DNA of 64,000 nucleotides from Bacillus mesophilus (GTDB lineage: Bacteria; Bacillota; Bacilli; Bacillales; SA4): assembly GCF_011008845.1 (NCBI RefSeq), contig NZ_JAAIWM010000002.1:1-64000 (forward strand). The letters run 5' to 3'. Of the stretch, positions 45,720 through 54,444 are shown piece by piece. Position 1 is the first letter of the stretch, and each line of letters begins with the position of its first letter. The translations under genes were made by a program, and so were the position numbers. The notes under the pieces are model-generated. The model was not told the DNA's origin and ran no database searches. It saw nothing but the letters and a program-made list of their open reading frames with translations.

Positions 45720-46241
45720 ATGCATATTGTAATTGGGTTGTTTGTTATATTTGCTGTATGGAAGTGGGGCGATTGGCGTAACTGGCAAAAATATCACACA
45801 GTTATGCTATATTTTGCAGTGGGAAATTTAACTTACAACTTCTTAACAGCTGGTTGGTTTTTATGGAGATTAGACGCAGATTTTATGCCGAATCATACGA
45901 CTACCGAGTTATTATACACCTTCATTATCTTTCCAGGTACTGCTCTCCTTTTTATCTCTAATTTCCCTGAGTATGGAGGAAAAGTTAAGAAGTTTTTGCA
46001 TTATTTCTATTGGATCGGCATTTACTCTGTTGTTGAATGGGCAATGACAAAAACTGGATATATTGAGTATCAATATGGTTGGACCTTAGGTTGGTCAATC
46101 GGTTTTGATACATTTATGTTTCCTATGCTCAGACTCTTTTATAAAAGGCCGTTAATTGCTTATTTAATATCCATTCCAATAGGGATTTTTTTTCTATGGT
46201 ACTTTAAGGTTCCATTTCATATTCCAGTGGAAGATCGTTAG
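45720..46241 (+). CDS. CBO0543-like membrane protein
   Basis: 173 residues with five predicted membrane segments and short loops. Motifs WKWGDWRNWQKYHTVMLYFAVGNLTYNFL and YIEYQYGWTLGWSIGFDTFMFPMLRL match a family of small Firmicute membrane proteins of unknown function (CBO0543). AAAAAAGG precedes the ATG. Possibly linked to sporulation by neighbours; not shown. Confidence 0.75.
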   Translation: MHIVIGLFVIFAVWKWGDWRNWQKYHTVMLYFAVGNLTYNFLTAGWFLWRLDADFMPNHTTTELLYTFIIFPGTALLFISNFPEYGGKVKKFLHYFYWIGIYSVVEWAMTKTGYIEYQYGWTLGWSIGFDTFMFPMLRLFYKRPLIAYLISIPIGIFFLWYFKVPFHIPVEDR

Positions 46242-46270
46242 AAGTCATTTTACTAGAGAGGAGATTATTT

Positions 46271-46513
46271 ATGTCAGGTTTTGAAAAAGCGTTAGAAGCT
46301 GTACATCAAGCCGAGGAATCTGTTTATCACGCTCAAGCTAGTACTGAAATAGGTGATCGTCAAAAGTCTGTTTTACACCTTCAAATAGCAAAGGAAAAAG
46401 TACACCAAGCACAAAAAGAGGTAGAAGGTGATGTGGATGCACAGCATCGACTTCATCAAGCAGTAGAACATCTTCGCCATTTAGAAGAAGCACAACAAGC
46501 TTTAGAAGATTAA
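46271..46513 (+). CDS. Small helical His/Gln-rich protein, unknown
   Basis: 80 residues, strongly alpha-helical with A/Q/H/E repeats (VHQAEESVYHAQAS, LHQAVEHLRHLEEAQQALE). AGAGGAG lies about 8 bases before the ATG. It follows the CBO0543-like gene by 29 bases, so the two are likely cotranscribed, with a terminator after. It has no cysteines or membrane segment. Family not recognised. Confidence 0.75.
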   Translation: MSGFEKALEAVHQAEESVYHAQASTEIGDRQKSVLHLQIAKEKVHQAQKEVEGDVDAQHRLHQAVEHLRHLEEAQQALED

Positions 46514-46533
46514 CCCATCTTTTTTTTGAAATG

Positions 46534-46565
46534 AAAAAAGGCAGGACTTTTTGTCCTGCCTTTGA
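46534..46565. terminator. Bidirectional terminator
   Basis: AAAGGCAGGAC pairs with GTCCTGCCTTT over six bases, with A and U runs on either side. It separates convergent genes. Confidence 0.85.
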
Positions 46566-47213
46566 TTATTTCAATTTATTTACTCTTTGTTCTATCTTTT
46601 TTCTCCATGCACTCGCTAGTTCCTCTATCTGGAGAAGCCTCTCCATTCCATCAAGATTATTTTTATCATGAAAATAGATTTGATTAGAAAACAGGACTGA
46701 AACAGAGTTAGGATTCCGTTTCGTACGTGTAATGGTTGAATCCTGTTCAATCCAGCCTTCTTGCAAGACTCTTCCTAAGTATCCAGTAAATCCTGTACTT
46801 ACGAGCCTACTTAATAAGGAGTTTTCATCATTGTATTTAGATAAGGTATTACAGGGAATTCGCGACTGGGTAATTTCCACAATTGCTTCTCCTATTTGAT
46901 AGACATCACCTATATGAACATCAGCCTCAGATAATCCAGACACAGTAATGTTCTCACCAAAACCAGGTACCATTAGTGGTTTACCGAACTCTCCCTCCCA
47001 TTGTTGATAGTGATCAAAACAATAAAATAACACAGCCCGGTCAGGACCTCCATGAAACTTAGTTTGCTGTACTCCATCATCTATAAATCCTTCCTTTGTA
47101 AGAAAAGCACGATCTACACTTTGCTTTCCCACACCTGAAACAAATTCATTCTCTTCTGTTTTAAGCTTTTTGGGCTTCCCTATATTTAGTGATATCAATT
47201 TAGGTTCTATCAT
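46566..47213 (-). CDS. MOSC-domain protein (YiiM-like)
   Basis: 215 residues with the MOSC domain: LNIGKPKKL, then VDRAFLTKEGFIDDGVQQTKFHGGPDRAVLFY, GFGENITVSGL and the conserved cysteine in SRIPCNTLSKY. MOSC proteins handle molybdenum cofactor sulfur or N-hydroxylated substrates; YiiM reduces 6-N-hydroxylaminopurine. GGAGG precedes the ATG. Confidence 0.9.
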   Translation of the reverse strand: MIEPKLISLNIGKPKKLKTEENEFVSGVGKQSVDRAFLTKEGFIDDGVQQTKFHGGPDRAVLFYCFDHYQQWEGEFGKPLMVPGFGENITVSGLSEADVHIGDVYQIGEAIVEITQSRIPCNTLSKYNDENSLLSRLVSTGFTGYLGRVLQEGWIEQDSTITRTKRNPNSVSVLFSNQIYFHDKNNLDGMERLLQIEELASAWRKKIEQRVNKLK

Positions 47214-47325
47214 TTTTACCTCCTATGAATTAAAACAAATAATTATGTAGTACAACCTATATGTTTTGAATAGATATGGTATTAGTCTATTTAAATTATA
47301 CAACATTGGTAGGAGTGAGGAAGTA

Positions 47326-47955
47326 GTGAGCGTTTTTGTCAGTTATATTTTTTTAGGATTGTCATTAGCAGCACCCATCGGTCCTATTAATGCTGCACAG
47401 CTTGACCGAGGAATTAAAAATGGCTTTTTTCATGCCTGGATTATTGGATTAGGCTCAGTAGTTGCTGATATCGTGTATATGTGTGCCGTATATTTAGGCA
47501 TGGTACATTTTATAGAAATCCCAGTTGTAAAAGCATTTTTATGGTTATTTGGTTTCTTTGTTCTAGTATATACAGGAATTGAAAGTATTGTAAGTGCTGT
47601 AACACTCCAGTCAGATGGTCGAGGTGAACGAACCGATTCATATTTTAAAACCTTTATGACCGGCTTTTTCATGTCCATTTCAAATCCTTTAACTATCCTA
47701 TTTTGGCTCGGAATTTATGGTTCCATACTAGCCAAAACTTCTTCTACACTGGCAACAGATGAGCTTCTGCTTTATAGCTTTGCTATTATTTTAGGATTAT
47801 TGCTTTGGGATTTTACTATGGCGACTGTTGCGAGTAGCTTTAGAAAGCTTCTAACGCCAAGATTGTTAAGGTCTATATCTGTTATATCAGGGCTTTCGTT
47901 AGTTGGATTTGGTGCGTATTTTGGTTTGCAGGCTATTCAACTTCTATTTGGGTAG
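47326..47955 (+). CDS. LysE-family amino acid exporter
   Basis: About 209 residues with six membrane segments. Family motif near the start, LAAPIGPINAAQLDRGI, then MTGFFMSISNPLTILFWLG. It probably exports an amino acid or related metabolite. GTG at 47326 is preferred because AGGAGTGAGG precedes it; an earlier ATG at 47266 adds 20 residues that lack family similarity. Confidence 0.88.
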   Translation: MSVFVSYIFLGLSLAAPIGPINAAQLDRGIKNGFFHAWIIGLGSVVADIVYMCAVYLGMVHFIEIPVVKAFLWLFGFFVLVYTGIESIVSAVTLQSDGRGERTDSYFKTFMTGFFMSISNPLTILFWLGIYGSILAKTSSTLATDELLLYSFAIILGLLLWDFTMATVASSFRKLLTPRLLRSISVISGLSLVGFGAYFGLQAIQLLFG

Positions 47956-48054
47956 GTAATTTTTATAAGACTCCCTATTTTAAGAATAGGCTTTGAATCC
48001 TTGCACTTCAATCACCAGTACAAAAAATCAACATTGTTCATTAACAGAAAAAAC

Positions 48055-48104
48055 AATAAAAAAGGAAAATCCCTCTTTTTATCATTTGGGATTTTCCTTT
48101 TTTA
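48055..48104. terminator. Bidirectional terminator
   Basis: AAAGGAAAATCCC pairs with GGGATTTTCCTTT over 14 bases, with A and U runs at the sides. It serves the LysE gene from the left and the small gene from the right. Confidence 0.8.
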
Positions 48105-48281
48105 TTAAGCTCCTGTTTTTCTACGTTGGTTGTTTGGCTTTTTAGTGTGCTGGCTTTTCATCTTTGGTGATGAAGTACCGCCTGCATTATTACTACTTTG
48201 GCCGCTATCATTATTTTGCTTTTTGTTAGCAAGCTGTTGCTTAATTGCATCTTGCAAACTAATCTTTTTCTTCTCTGTCAT
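48105..48281 (-). CDS. Small basic hydrophilic protein, unknown
   Basis: A 58-residue gene (MTEKKKISLQDAIKQQLANK, ending NNQRRKTGA). It has a short N-terminal helix, then an N/S/G/K-rich disordered tail. AAGGAG lies 9 bases before the ATG and a terminator follows the stop, so it is well supported despite its size. Net basic charge could suit RNA or spore DNA binding, which is a guess. Confidence 0.72.
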   Translation of the reverse strand: MTEKKKISLQDAIKQQLANKKQNNDSGQSSNNAGGTSSPKMKSQHTKKPNNQRRKTGA

Positions 48282-48379
48282 ATTTTCATACTCCTTTTAA
48301 GGTGTAAAGTTAGTTGATTTTCTATTATTCCTTCAGTGTATAATAATATAGAAACTAAAAACTGTAAATAGGTGATAGA

Positions 48380-48670
48380 ATGTTTTCAATCGAAGAATAT
48401 ACTGTAGAGTTGCTAGAAGACCCCACTGGTCTCTTAAGTGGAGATATTTATGAGTTCAAGATTTTTATTAATGTCGATGAAGAAGATGATTTATATTCCG
48501 AAAAAGGAGTATATGTAAGAGTCCTTTTTAAGGTTGAAAACAACCAGAAAAAAATTTCTCAAGCATCCTTTCATGAACAACTTACTGATCGCTATTTAGA
48601 TTTTGAGCTAGAGGAAGAAGAAGAAGCATTAATCTTCCAGTTTTGCGAGAGTAACCTTCCCCAAGAGTAA
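48380..48670 (+). CDS. Small acidic protein (DUF6509-like)
   Basis: 96 residues, strongly acidic (NVDEEDDLYSEKGVY, ELEEEEEALIF). The N-terminal FSIEEYTVELLEDPTGLLSGDIYEF resembles a conserved Bacillaceae family of unknown function, which I associate with DUF6509 by memory only. AGGTGATAG precedes the ATG. It is monocistronic with a strong terminator. Confidence 0.72.
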   Translation: MFSIEEYTVELLEDPTGLLSGDIYEFKIFINVDEEDDLYSEKGVYVRVLFKVENNQKKISQASFHEQLTDRYLDFELEEEEEALIFQFCESNLPQE

Positions 48671-48673
48671 GAT

Positions 48674-48704
48674 AAAAGGAGAGAGTGACCACTCTCTCCT
48701 TTTG
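48674..48704. terminator. Bidirectional terminator
   Basis: AGGAGAGAGT pairs perfectly with ACTCTCTCCT over GACC, with A4 and U4 at the sides, between convergent genes. Confidence 0.85.
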
Positions 48705-48705
48705 T

Positions 48706-49839
48706 TCAACTTGCTTTTCGCAATAATTGATAGACCACTCTACTACGTTTGCGTTTTTCAGAACTCTTATGGATAAGCAGTACTAATCGAAACAACACCC
48801 CAATGGTAGTAGTACGTTTATATGCAATGTAACGCGGTTCCCAGTGAGTGGCAAACTTCGCTTTAAATTCCTTTAACCCCTTAAATTTATATAAATATTC
48901 TCCATGTTCAAACATGAAGCTTGCTGCTTTTTCGTATAAAGTTCGAGGTATCCGATCATCAGAAACATTTGAAAGTGGTGCCATTCCTAGGCTGCAATAA
49001 TCATAGCCTTGGTCTTTTCCCCAAAAGAAAATGGATGTAAATAGGTAATCCATTGTACCATTTGGGCTATCAGGAAGATACCGCATCAAATCTATATGAA
49101 TGGTTGTTTCGCCATTCTGGTTATTATTACTAGGCAATGTTGCAAATGCGACAATGTCCCCTAAGTTGTTGTAAAGTACGGCAATGGGAAATCTTGAAAT
49201 ATAGCTATAATCAAAAAAACTAACAGAGAACCCTTTTTCCGAACGGTTTCCTAACCATGTATCAGAGACAAATTTAACATCAGTCATTAGTTTGCTTGTA
49301 TGCGGAGGAGAAACAACTTGTACGCTAAACCCTTCACGCTCTAGTTTATTTCGAGGGGTTCTCAGTCTCGTTTTCTTCTTCCCTTCAAGATTATAATCTG
49401 GTAAATAGACCTTAGCTTCTTCCCCAATTTTGATTACACGGTACCTAAGCTCTTCATATATAGATTTATATGTTGAAGATATTTGATAGAAAATGGGCTG
49501 ATTAGACCTATTTGATTTACATTGATCTTGAAGTTCTGTAATGGCCTCTTTAAAAAGTGAGCCATTTCCAATCGGGTCTCCGAGAACAATAATTTTGCCT
49601 ACCTTTTTTTGAAAACTAAAGTAAACCGAACGATTTGCAGCATAGTAACCATATTTATCATTTAAGAACATTAAATGTGAAAGAAAGTGTCCACCATTGT
49701 TTTTTATAAAGCTAAATAATTCAATTAAACATGAATTATTGAGCATGGTTTTACTAGACCTCATCTTATAGTAATAATAATATCCACTAATGACTGTCAT
49801 TAGGAAAATTATTGCAACGATAACAGTTATTGTGATCAT
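48706..49839 (-). CDS. Stand-alone lysyl-phosphatidylglycerol synthase-like domain (MprF C-terminal type)
   Basis: 377 residues with one N-terminal membrane segment (VIVAIIFLMTVISGYYYYY), then the DUF2156/LPG-synthase domain: HFLSHLMFLNDKYGYYAANRSVYFSFQKK, IVLGDPIGNG, TIHIDLMRYLPDSPNGTMDYLFTSIFFWGK, YDYCSLGMAPLSNV and FKAKFATHWEPRYIAY. Full MprF has a 10-14 segment flippase before this domain; here only one segment remains. The enzyme family transfers lysine or alanine from aminoacyl-tRNA to phosphatidylglycerol, lowering membrane charge. Activity or lipid is not predictable. CAGGAGGA precedes the ATG. Confidence 0.85.
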   Translation of the reverse strand: MITITVIVAIIFLMTVISGYYYYYKMRSSKTMLNNSCLIELFSFIKNNGGHFLSHLMFLNDKYGYYAANRSVYFSFQKKVGKIIVLGDPIGNGSLFKEAITELQDQCKSNRSNQPIFYQISSTYKSIYEELRYRVIKIGEEAKVYLPDYNLEGKKKTRLRTPRNKLEREGFSVQVVSPPHTSKLMTDVKFVSDTWLGNRSEKGFSVSFFDYSYISRFPIAVLYNNLGDIVAFATLPSNNNQNGETTIHIDLMRYLPDSPNGTMDYLFTSIFFWGKDQGYDYCSLGMAPLSNVSDDRIPRTLYEKAASFMFEHGEYLYKFKGLKEFKAKFATHWEPRYIAYKRTTTIGVLFRLVLLIHKSSEKRKRSRVVYQLLRKAS

Positions 49840-49968
49840 ACAGTCCTCCTGCTAAAAAGAGTTACTAATAAAAGATACCATAGATTATTGTGAATGAGGA
49901 TAATAATTTACTTGAAAATATTACAAATGGACAACAAAAATTCCCTATATCAAGGGTATCTTTATTGT

Positions 49969-50328
49969 TTACCACCTTAAGGTCATTGAAAGCTTACAGC
50001 AATCTGTTCCATGTACATTTGCCTCAAATTTGAATGTAATACCATCTGGATTGAAGGTTGTATCGACCTTAGAGTCGATGCCTGTTGACTTAATCAACTC
50101 CTCTACCTTCTTTGGATTTGAGTGTTGTGCTGCAGACATCACTTCATTAGCAAAGTTTTTATCTTCAGCTAAGTGTTTTAAAACGGTTGAGGCATCCCTT
50201 AGCAATTGCTGAAAAGCCACTGCTGATTCTGAAAACATAGTACTGTCTACAGCCGGAAATTCTCGAGTTATTTCAACTTGTTCAAATGGTTGTCCACCAA
50301 AGTAACGATAATCTCTTTGAATTGACAT
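49969..50328 (-). CDS. Conserved hypothetical protein with C-terminal CC motif
   Basis: 119 residues (MSIQRDYRYFGGQPFEQVEITREF, ending GTDCCKLSMTLRW). Two parts: an N-terminal beta/extended region and helices (FQQLLRDASTVLKHLAED), then a strand-rich end FKFEANVHGTDCCKL. GGGAGGAATAGT precedes the ATG. No membrane segment. I do not recognise the function; spore association is possible from neighbouring small genes. Confidence 0.7.
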   Translation of the reverse strand: MSIQRDYRYFGGQPFEQVEITREFPAVDSTMFSESAVAFQQLLRDASTVLKHLAEDKNFANEVMSAAQHSNPKKVEELIKSTGIDSKVDTTFNPDGITFKFEANVHGTDCCKLSMTLRW

Positions 50329-50500
50329 ACTATTCCTCCCTTAACGTTTACCTATCTTCAATGTATGTAATAAGGCTTGGATAAAGGAACATGTCAATAG
50401 AATTAATTTAAAGTGAAGTTTTTAGGATACAGTAAATTTTTCGAAAAAGAAGGAATATTATCCATTAAAAAACGGACAATAAACTTGGAGGTGAAGTCAG

Positions 50501-50695
50501 GTGACAGATAATAAAGATATGCCAGATTTTGATTCGTTATCAGATCGAGTCATAGCGGAGCCAACTGAAAAGCCCATTTTCGCAATGAAGACTAAACTAG
50601 ATCCAGAAACTCCTGAAGAAGACAATCCTTATTATAAGGAAAATATTTCACAGGAAGAGCGTAAAAAGTTGGATGAGTATTTTGGGAAATCATAA
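50501..50695 (+). CDS. Small acidic protein, unknown
   Basis: 64 residues starting GTG (MTDNKDMPDFDSLSDRVIAE), proline- and glutamate-rich, ending KKLDEYFGKS. GGAGGTGA lies 6 bases before the GTG. It is followed 15 bases later by the next small gene, forming a two-gene operon. It looks disordered except for a C-terminal helix. Confidence 0.75.
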   Translation: MTDNKDMPDFDSLSDRVIAEPTEKPIFAMKTKLDPETPEEDNPYYKENISQEERKKLDEYFGKS

Positions 50696-50710
50696 TGGAG
50701 TTGACGATTA

Positions 50711-50962
50711 ATGGATACAACACTTGCCTATTTACGTGAGATACTTTCAAATTATACAGACGAATATGCTATTTCCAGAACTATATATGAAAAACTAAAA
50801 TCTTCTTTAAATGAGGGTGAACTAAGTTTTATTAGGGCGCTTGATCAAGAAGAGGCTCAATTTTTAAATAAAATCCTCCCGGAAGAAATACAATATGCTT
50901 TAGAAGAGCAGGACTATACAAGGATGACCGAGCTAAACCATGTTTATGAGCTTTTAATTTAA
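50711..50962 (+). CDS. Small helical protein, unknown
   Basis: 83 residues (MDTTLAYLREILSNYTDEYA, ending ELNHVYELLI). All helical, with an acidic LSFIRALDQEEAQFLNKILPEEI core suggesting a helix bundle. It is the second gene of the pair, TGGAG 6-7 bases before the ATG, with a terminator after. Family not recognised; sigma-factor or sporulation adaptors are one possibility among many. Confidence 0.75.
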   Translation: MDTTLAYLREILSNYTDEYAISRTIYEKLKSSLNEGELSFIRALDQEEAQFLNKILPEEIQYALEEQDYTRMTELNHVYELLI

Positions 50963-50965
50963 TGA

Positions 50966-50989
50966 CTCCACCTCAGGGTGGTTTTTTTA
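50966..50989 (+). terminator. Terminator after the two-gene unit
   Basis: CCACC pairs with GGTGG over TCAG, followed by U7. Confidence 0.75.
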
Positions 50990-51074
50990 TTTAACTCCCT
51001 TAGAATGCATAGCTTTAATCTTAATCCCAATCATACAAGCCATTTTCTCTACATATACTCAAGTTAGACAGCCT

Positions 51075-51665
51075 ATGAGAGGATGGTTGATTTTGTTTGA
51101 AAGGATTATAGCAATCACACTCGGAAGCATTCTAATTGGAATTGGAGTTAATGGTTTTATTATCCCTCATCACTTAATGGAGGGTGGGATGATTGGAATT
51201 GGCCTTATCGCTAAATACTTATGGGAATTTGAGATCGGCCTTACCATCATTATTTTAAGCCTACCCATATATATATTTACATACTTTTTTAACCGTCATT
51301 ACTTTGTTTCGAGCATTCATGGACTGCTTCTCTCTTCTTTTTTTATAGATATACTAAAACCCCTACGGTCAAGCTTTGATTTGCCAATTTTACTAAGTGC
51401 AGTAGTCGGTGGATCTCTTATTGGGATCGGAATCGGTCTTATGCTTAGATACCGTACCAGCACAGGTGGACTAGACCTCTTAGCACAGTTCTGCTCTACG
51501 ATTACACCCATTAATGTTGGAGTTATTATTTTTATTTTTGACTTTACTATCATTTTAACAGGAAGCCAGCTGATTGAATCAACATCGTTAATATACTCTC
51601 TTCTTGCCGTTAGCTTTGTTGGCCTCTTTACCACCTATTGTACATATTCATATGCAGAAAAATAA
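51075..51665 (+). CDS. Short YitT-family membrane protein
   Basis: 196 residues with five to six membrane segments of the YitT/DUF161 fold: GSILIGIGVNGFIIPHHLMEGGMIGIGLIAKY and IGIGIGLMLRYRTSTGGLDLLAQ. Usual members are about 280 residues with a cytoplasmic C-terminal DUF2179 domain; that domain is absent here. The exact start is uncertain: TTG at 51093 fits GAGG better than the ATG at 51075. Function unknown. Confidence 0.8.
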   Translation: MRGWLILFERIIAITLGSILIGIGVNGFIIPHHLMEGGMIGIGLIAKYLWEFEIGLTIIILSLPIYIFTYFFNRHYFVSSIHGLLLSSFFIDILKPLRSSFDLPILLSAVVGGSLIGIGIGLMLRYRTSTGGLDLLAQFCSTITPINVGVIIFIFDFTIILTGSQLIESTSLIYSLLAVSFVGLFTTYCTYSYAEK

Positions 51666-51690
51666 CGCCAGGGTTTCCTGGCGTTATTCT
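51661..51690. terminator. Bidirectional terminator
   Basis: AATAACGCCAGG pairs perfectly with CCTGGCGTTATT over GTTT, between convergent genes, overlapping both gene ends slightly. Confidence 0.85.
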
Positions 51691-51872
51691 TGAGTGCGGG
51701 GAATAGCCGTTGACTCATCGCTTAAATCGTCGATGTTCCCATCAATTGTCCCTTCCATATAGCTGTCACTTGCCTGCTCATGTGTAGTTGCTAACCCAGC
51801 CTCTACATCATTCGCATTTTTGTAAAACGAAGGATCATATTGTTTACCTGCTACTTTATCATTCTTTTCCAC
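51684..51872 (-). CDS. YozQ-like small protein (DUF4025)
   Basis: 62 residues, acidic and disordered (GKQYDPSFYKNANDVEAGLATTHEQASDSYMEGTIDG). GLATTHEQ and MEGTIDG match the YozQ family in Bacillus, of unknown function and probably spore-related. AAGGTGGAGATAATG gives a good ribosome binding site. Confidence 0.82.
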   Translation of the reverse strand: MEKNDKVAGKQYDPSFYKNANDVEAGLATTHEQASDSYMEGTIDGNIDDLSDESTAIPRTQE

Positions 51873-51974
51873 ATTATCTCCACCTTTACTTTTACTCTTA
51901 GATTATCCTTTGATAGCTAAGCTAAAAATATTCAAGATCTTACGTGGGTATCCTAATTTCAGGAGGTGGTAAGA

Positions 51975-52127
51975 TTGAAACAACAGCCTACACTTTCAAC
52001 AAAACAGTACAGTGATACAGATCTGGAAGAAGTTAAAAGACAAAATGCCAATTCAGGCCTTTCTTATAATGAAGTATTTGCTCTGCTCGGTAAAAGATAT
52101 TTAGAAAGAGAAAAAAATAATAAATAA
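51975..52127 (+). CDS. Small protein with EVKRQNAxSGLSYNEV motif
   Basis: A 50-residue gene starting at TTG (MKQQPTLSTKQYSDTDLEEV, ending REKNNK). AGGAGGTGG lies 6 bases before the TTG. Its middle EEVKRQNANSGLSYNEVFALLG recalls a short motif repeated in small Bacillus spore proteins, loosely like gamma-SASP segments. It ends just before the repeat at 52147. Function not known. Confidence 0.75.
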   Translation: MKQQPTLSTKQYSDTDLEEVKRQNANSGLSYNEVFALLGKRYLEREKNNK

Positions 52128-52146
52128 AAAAAATTACTATTAAATT

Positions 52147-52330
52147 GGCTGTGTTAAAGAATAGTGTGGACATTTTGCACTGTTGATTGAAGTGGAAGGA
52201 CGCGAGACTCCTGCGGGAGAGCGGGTCACGGGAGACCCCACAGGCGCGCTTTTCGCCGAGGAGGCTCACGGACTCGCCCGCGGAAAGCGAGTGTCCTGTA
52301 ACGAAAATCAACAACAAAGTTAATACAGCC
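52147..52330. repeat. GC-rich interspersed repeat, copy 2 (simplest form)
   Basis: 184 bases with inverted ends AAATTGGCTGTGTTAA/TTAATACAGCCAATTT (about 16 bp counting flanks). The core is GGAAGGACGCGAGACTCCTG to GCGAGTGTCCTGTAACG, shared with copies 1 and 3. It has no insert and so defines the base unit. Strong GC contrast with its surroundings. Confidence 0.85.
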
Positions 52331-52335
52331 AATTT

Positions 52336-52370
52336 AAAAAGTCCTTCATGTTTTAATGAAGGACTTTTTG
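52336..52370. terminator. Bidirectional terminator
   Basis: AAAAAGTCCTTCAT pairs with ATGAAGGACTTTTT over six bases. On the minus strand it follows the MFS gene. Confidence 0.8.
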
Positions 52371-52379
52371 CAAGTTAAA

Positions 52380-53639
52380 TTAAACTGATACAGAAGGTTT
52401 TTTGAGGGCTTTTTGTTTTCTTTTAGAATTAAACTCAATGTATACAACAATTAAGAAAGAGAATGCCCCTAGCCATCTAATAACGGATGAGAACGTCATT
52501 GCAGATTGGATGCCGTAAAGTTCTAGTAACCAAACACCAACCTGTGGAGCAATACATCCCATTAAAGCAATTAGAAAATTATAATTTGCTAAAAAGGTTG
52601 TTCGATTCTCTTCAGGTGAAACTCTTAATAGTTGGTTAAATAGAAGCATCACAGTTCCCGCTACGAACGCACCTGTCCAAAGATTTACTAAGGTTAGGTA
52701 GTAAAGATTAGTGGATAGAATGGTTAGAAAAGGCGCAGTTCCTATCCCTACTGATGCAACAAAGAGCATCATTGTGTTACCATATCGGTCCGAGAATCTC
52801 CCCCACCATTTATAACTTAAAATCTGGGATATTTGATTAGCCACTGTGAATACGCTAATCCAAAACGCAGTAGCATGTGCATCATTGATTTGATATATGT
52901 TGAATAGTGGCCAAGCCATTTGCCATCCGAAATTAAAGATAATCGCACAAATCAGAAAAGATAAGTATGGTTTATGTTTGAATATCCCTGAAACCATCTT
53001 CCAGCTAATCCCACTTTGTTTTTTCTCAACTTTTTTCACCTCAATATGACGAAGTAGATAATATACTTCGACAATACCGAAAAGAAAACCAATTAAGAAA
53101 ATCCACTGATAAGGACTTGGATCAGTTTTATCAAAAATATTTAGTAAAGCCCCTGTTATAAATGTGGTAATCATCCCAACAATGGTAAGGATTTGACTTC
53201 TTTCACTAAAGAACTTGCCTCTTCTTTCATCGGGAATTAGGTCTCCAATAAAAGATTGCCAAGACAATGTCGCTAGTGCATTAGGGAAGTTTAACAGGCC
53301 GATAAAGACGACTAATATCCAGGCTTGATTTGTATATGGGATAAACGGTATCAAGCTAATTAAAAACAACCCGAATCTAGCCGCAAAAATACTATAACCG
53401 GTAAATGCCTTTTTCAATTCCAATCGATTAATCCAGATTGCACCTGGGATCATGGCAAGCATGGTCATAAATGAAGGCATTGAGCTTATTAGACCCACTT
53501 GAAAATTGGAAGCACCAAGGACTTGAATGGCAAATAAAGGAATAAACCCCATCATAAAGCTTTGAGAGATTATAGATGCAGCACCATTCCATATACTGAG
53601 CCGTTCATTCCTTTTGATGATGTCCATTGAATACTTCAT
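52380..53639 (-). CDS. MFS transporter
   Basis: 419 residues with about twelve hydrophobic segments: SFMMGFIPLFAIQVLGASNFQVGLISSMPSFM, GDLIPDERRGKFFSERSQILTIVGM (a DxxPxxxRGxFF pattern) and WWGRFSDRYGN. This branch of uncharacterised MFS exporters is common in Bacillus. GAGGAACTTTCG precedes the ATG. Substrate unknown. Confidence 0.85.
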   Translation of the reverse strand: MKYSMDIIKRNERLSIWNGAASIISQSFMMGFIPLFAIQVLGASNFQVGLISSMPSFMTMLAMIPGAIWINRLELKKAFTGYSIFAARFGLFLISLIPFIPYTNQAWILVVFIGLLNFPNALATLSWQSFIGDLIPDERRGKFFSERSQILTIVGMITTFITGALLNIFDKTDPSPYQWIFLIGFLFGIVEVYYLLRHIEVKKVEKKQSGISWKMVSGIFKHKPYLSFLICAIIFNFGWQMAWPLFNIYQINDAHATAFWISVFTVANQISQILSYKWWGRFSDRYGNTMMLFVASVGIGTAPFLTILSTNLYYLTLVNLWTGAFVAGTVMLLFNQLLRVSPEENRTTFLANYNFLIALMGCIAPQVGVWLLELYGIQSAMTFSSVIRWLGAFSFLIVVYIEFNSKRKQKALKKPSVSV

Positions 53640-53773
53640 CGAAAGTTCCTCTTCCTTTTAAAAAATTTTCGTGTCTCGAAATAGTTTCTAAAAGGAGTTT
53701 ACTCCTGTCGGAACAAACTTGCAAGATAAATTTTAATAATAAATTGGGTTTCTTAATAAAGTCCTATTAACAG

Positions 53774-53804
53774 AAAATGAGTAGTCCGTTTTGACTACTC
53801 AGTT
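53774..53804 (-). terminator. Terminator after yppG
   Basis: GAGTAGTC pairs with GACTACTC over six bases, followed by UUUU on the minus strand. Confidence 0.75.
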
Positions 53805-54253
53805 TAAGCCTTTGGTTTAAAGAAGGTACCTACTTGTTTAAATACTCCGTTTAATTGATTAACAGTGTTTACCATTTGTCCCGCGGTGTCCATCATCTTA
53901 TTAACGTCATACCCGCCTTCTTTTGTCTTGAATTGATTCAAAATAGATCCAAACCCACTAGTTTGCTTTGGAGTTTGATTAGAAGTCCCTTGATTAGGAT
54001 ATGGCATTTGAAATGGAATAGAGCCTTGTTGATTCATGTTCATATAATTAGGATATTGATTCATGTTATTGAAATTTGTATTTGGATTAATATTTGGCTG
54101 AGCATTCGTTGATTGATTATACATTTGTTGTGGATTTGAATATTGATTTGGTTGGAAGCCATGGTTCTGTTGGAAGCCTTGATAAGGATAATAGGATTGA
54201 TTATGCATAAATGGGTTTCTGACCATTCTCCTCTTTTGTTTCATTCCAAACAT
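53804..54253 (-). CDS. yppG: YppG-like Asn/Gln/Pro-rich protein
   Basis: 149 residues. A long N/Q/Y/P/M-rich low-complexity part (SYYPYQGFQQNHGF, QYPNYMNMNQQ) is followed by a conserved C-terminal helix GGYDVNKMMDTAGQMVNTVNQL that marks the YppG family. The composition resembles spore-coat or exosporium proteins. AAGGAGGAATC lies before the ATG. Position beside yppF/E/D/C matches B. subtilis. Confidence 0.85.
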   Translation of the reverse strand: MFGMKQKRRMVRNPFMHNQSYYPYQGFQQNHGFQPNQYSNPQQMYNQSTNAQPNINPNTNFNNMNQYPNYMNMNQQGSIPFQMPYPNQGTSNQTPKQTSGFGSILNQFKTKEGGYDVNKMMDTAGQMVNTVNQLNGVFKQVGTFFKPKA

Positions 54254-54444
54254 TAGGGATTCCTCCTTAGGTTAATGTCTTGCTAGTAGTAGTTTATGTT
54301 GGGAGGATTGTAAAGTGTGAATAAATTTTATGGATTAGAAGCGGTCAATAAATGTAAATATATGTCGGAAGACTAAATATTTAAATAAAAGAGAATAAGG
54401 GACTTACATGATACGATAAAGTCAACAATGATGGGGGTGTTTGA

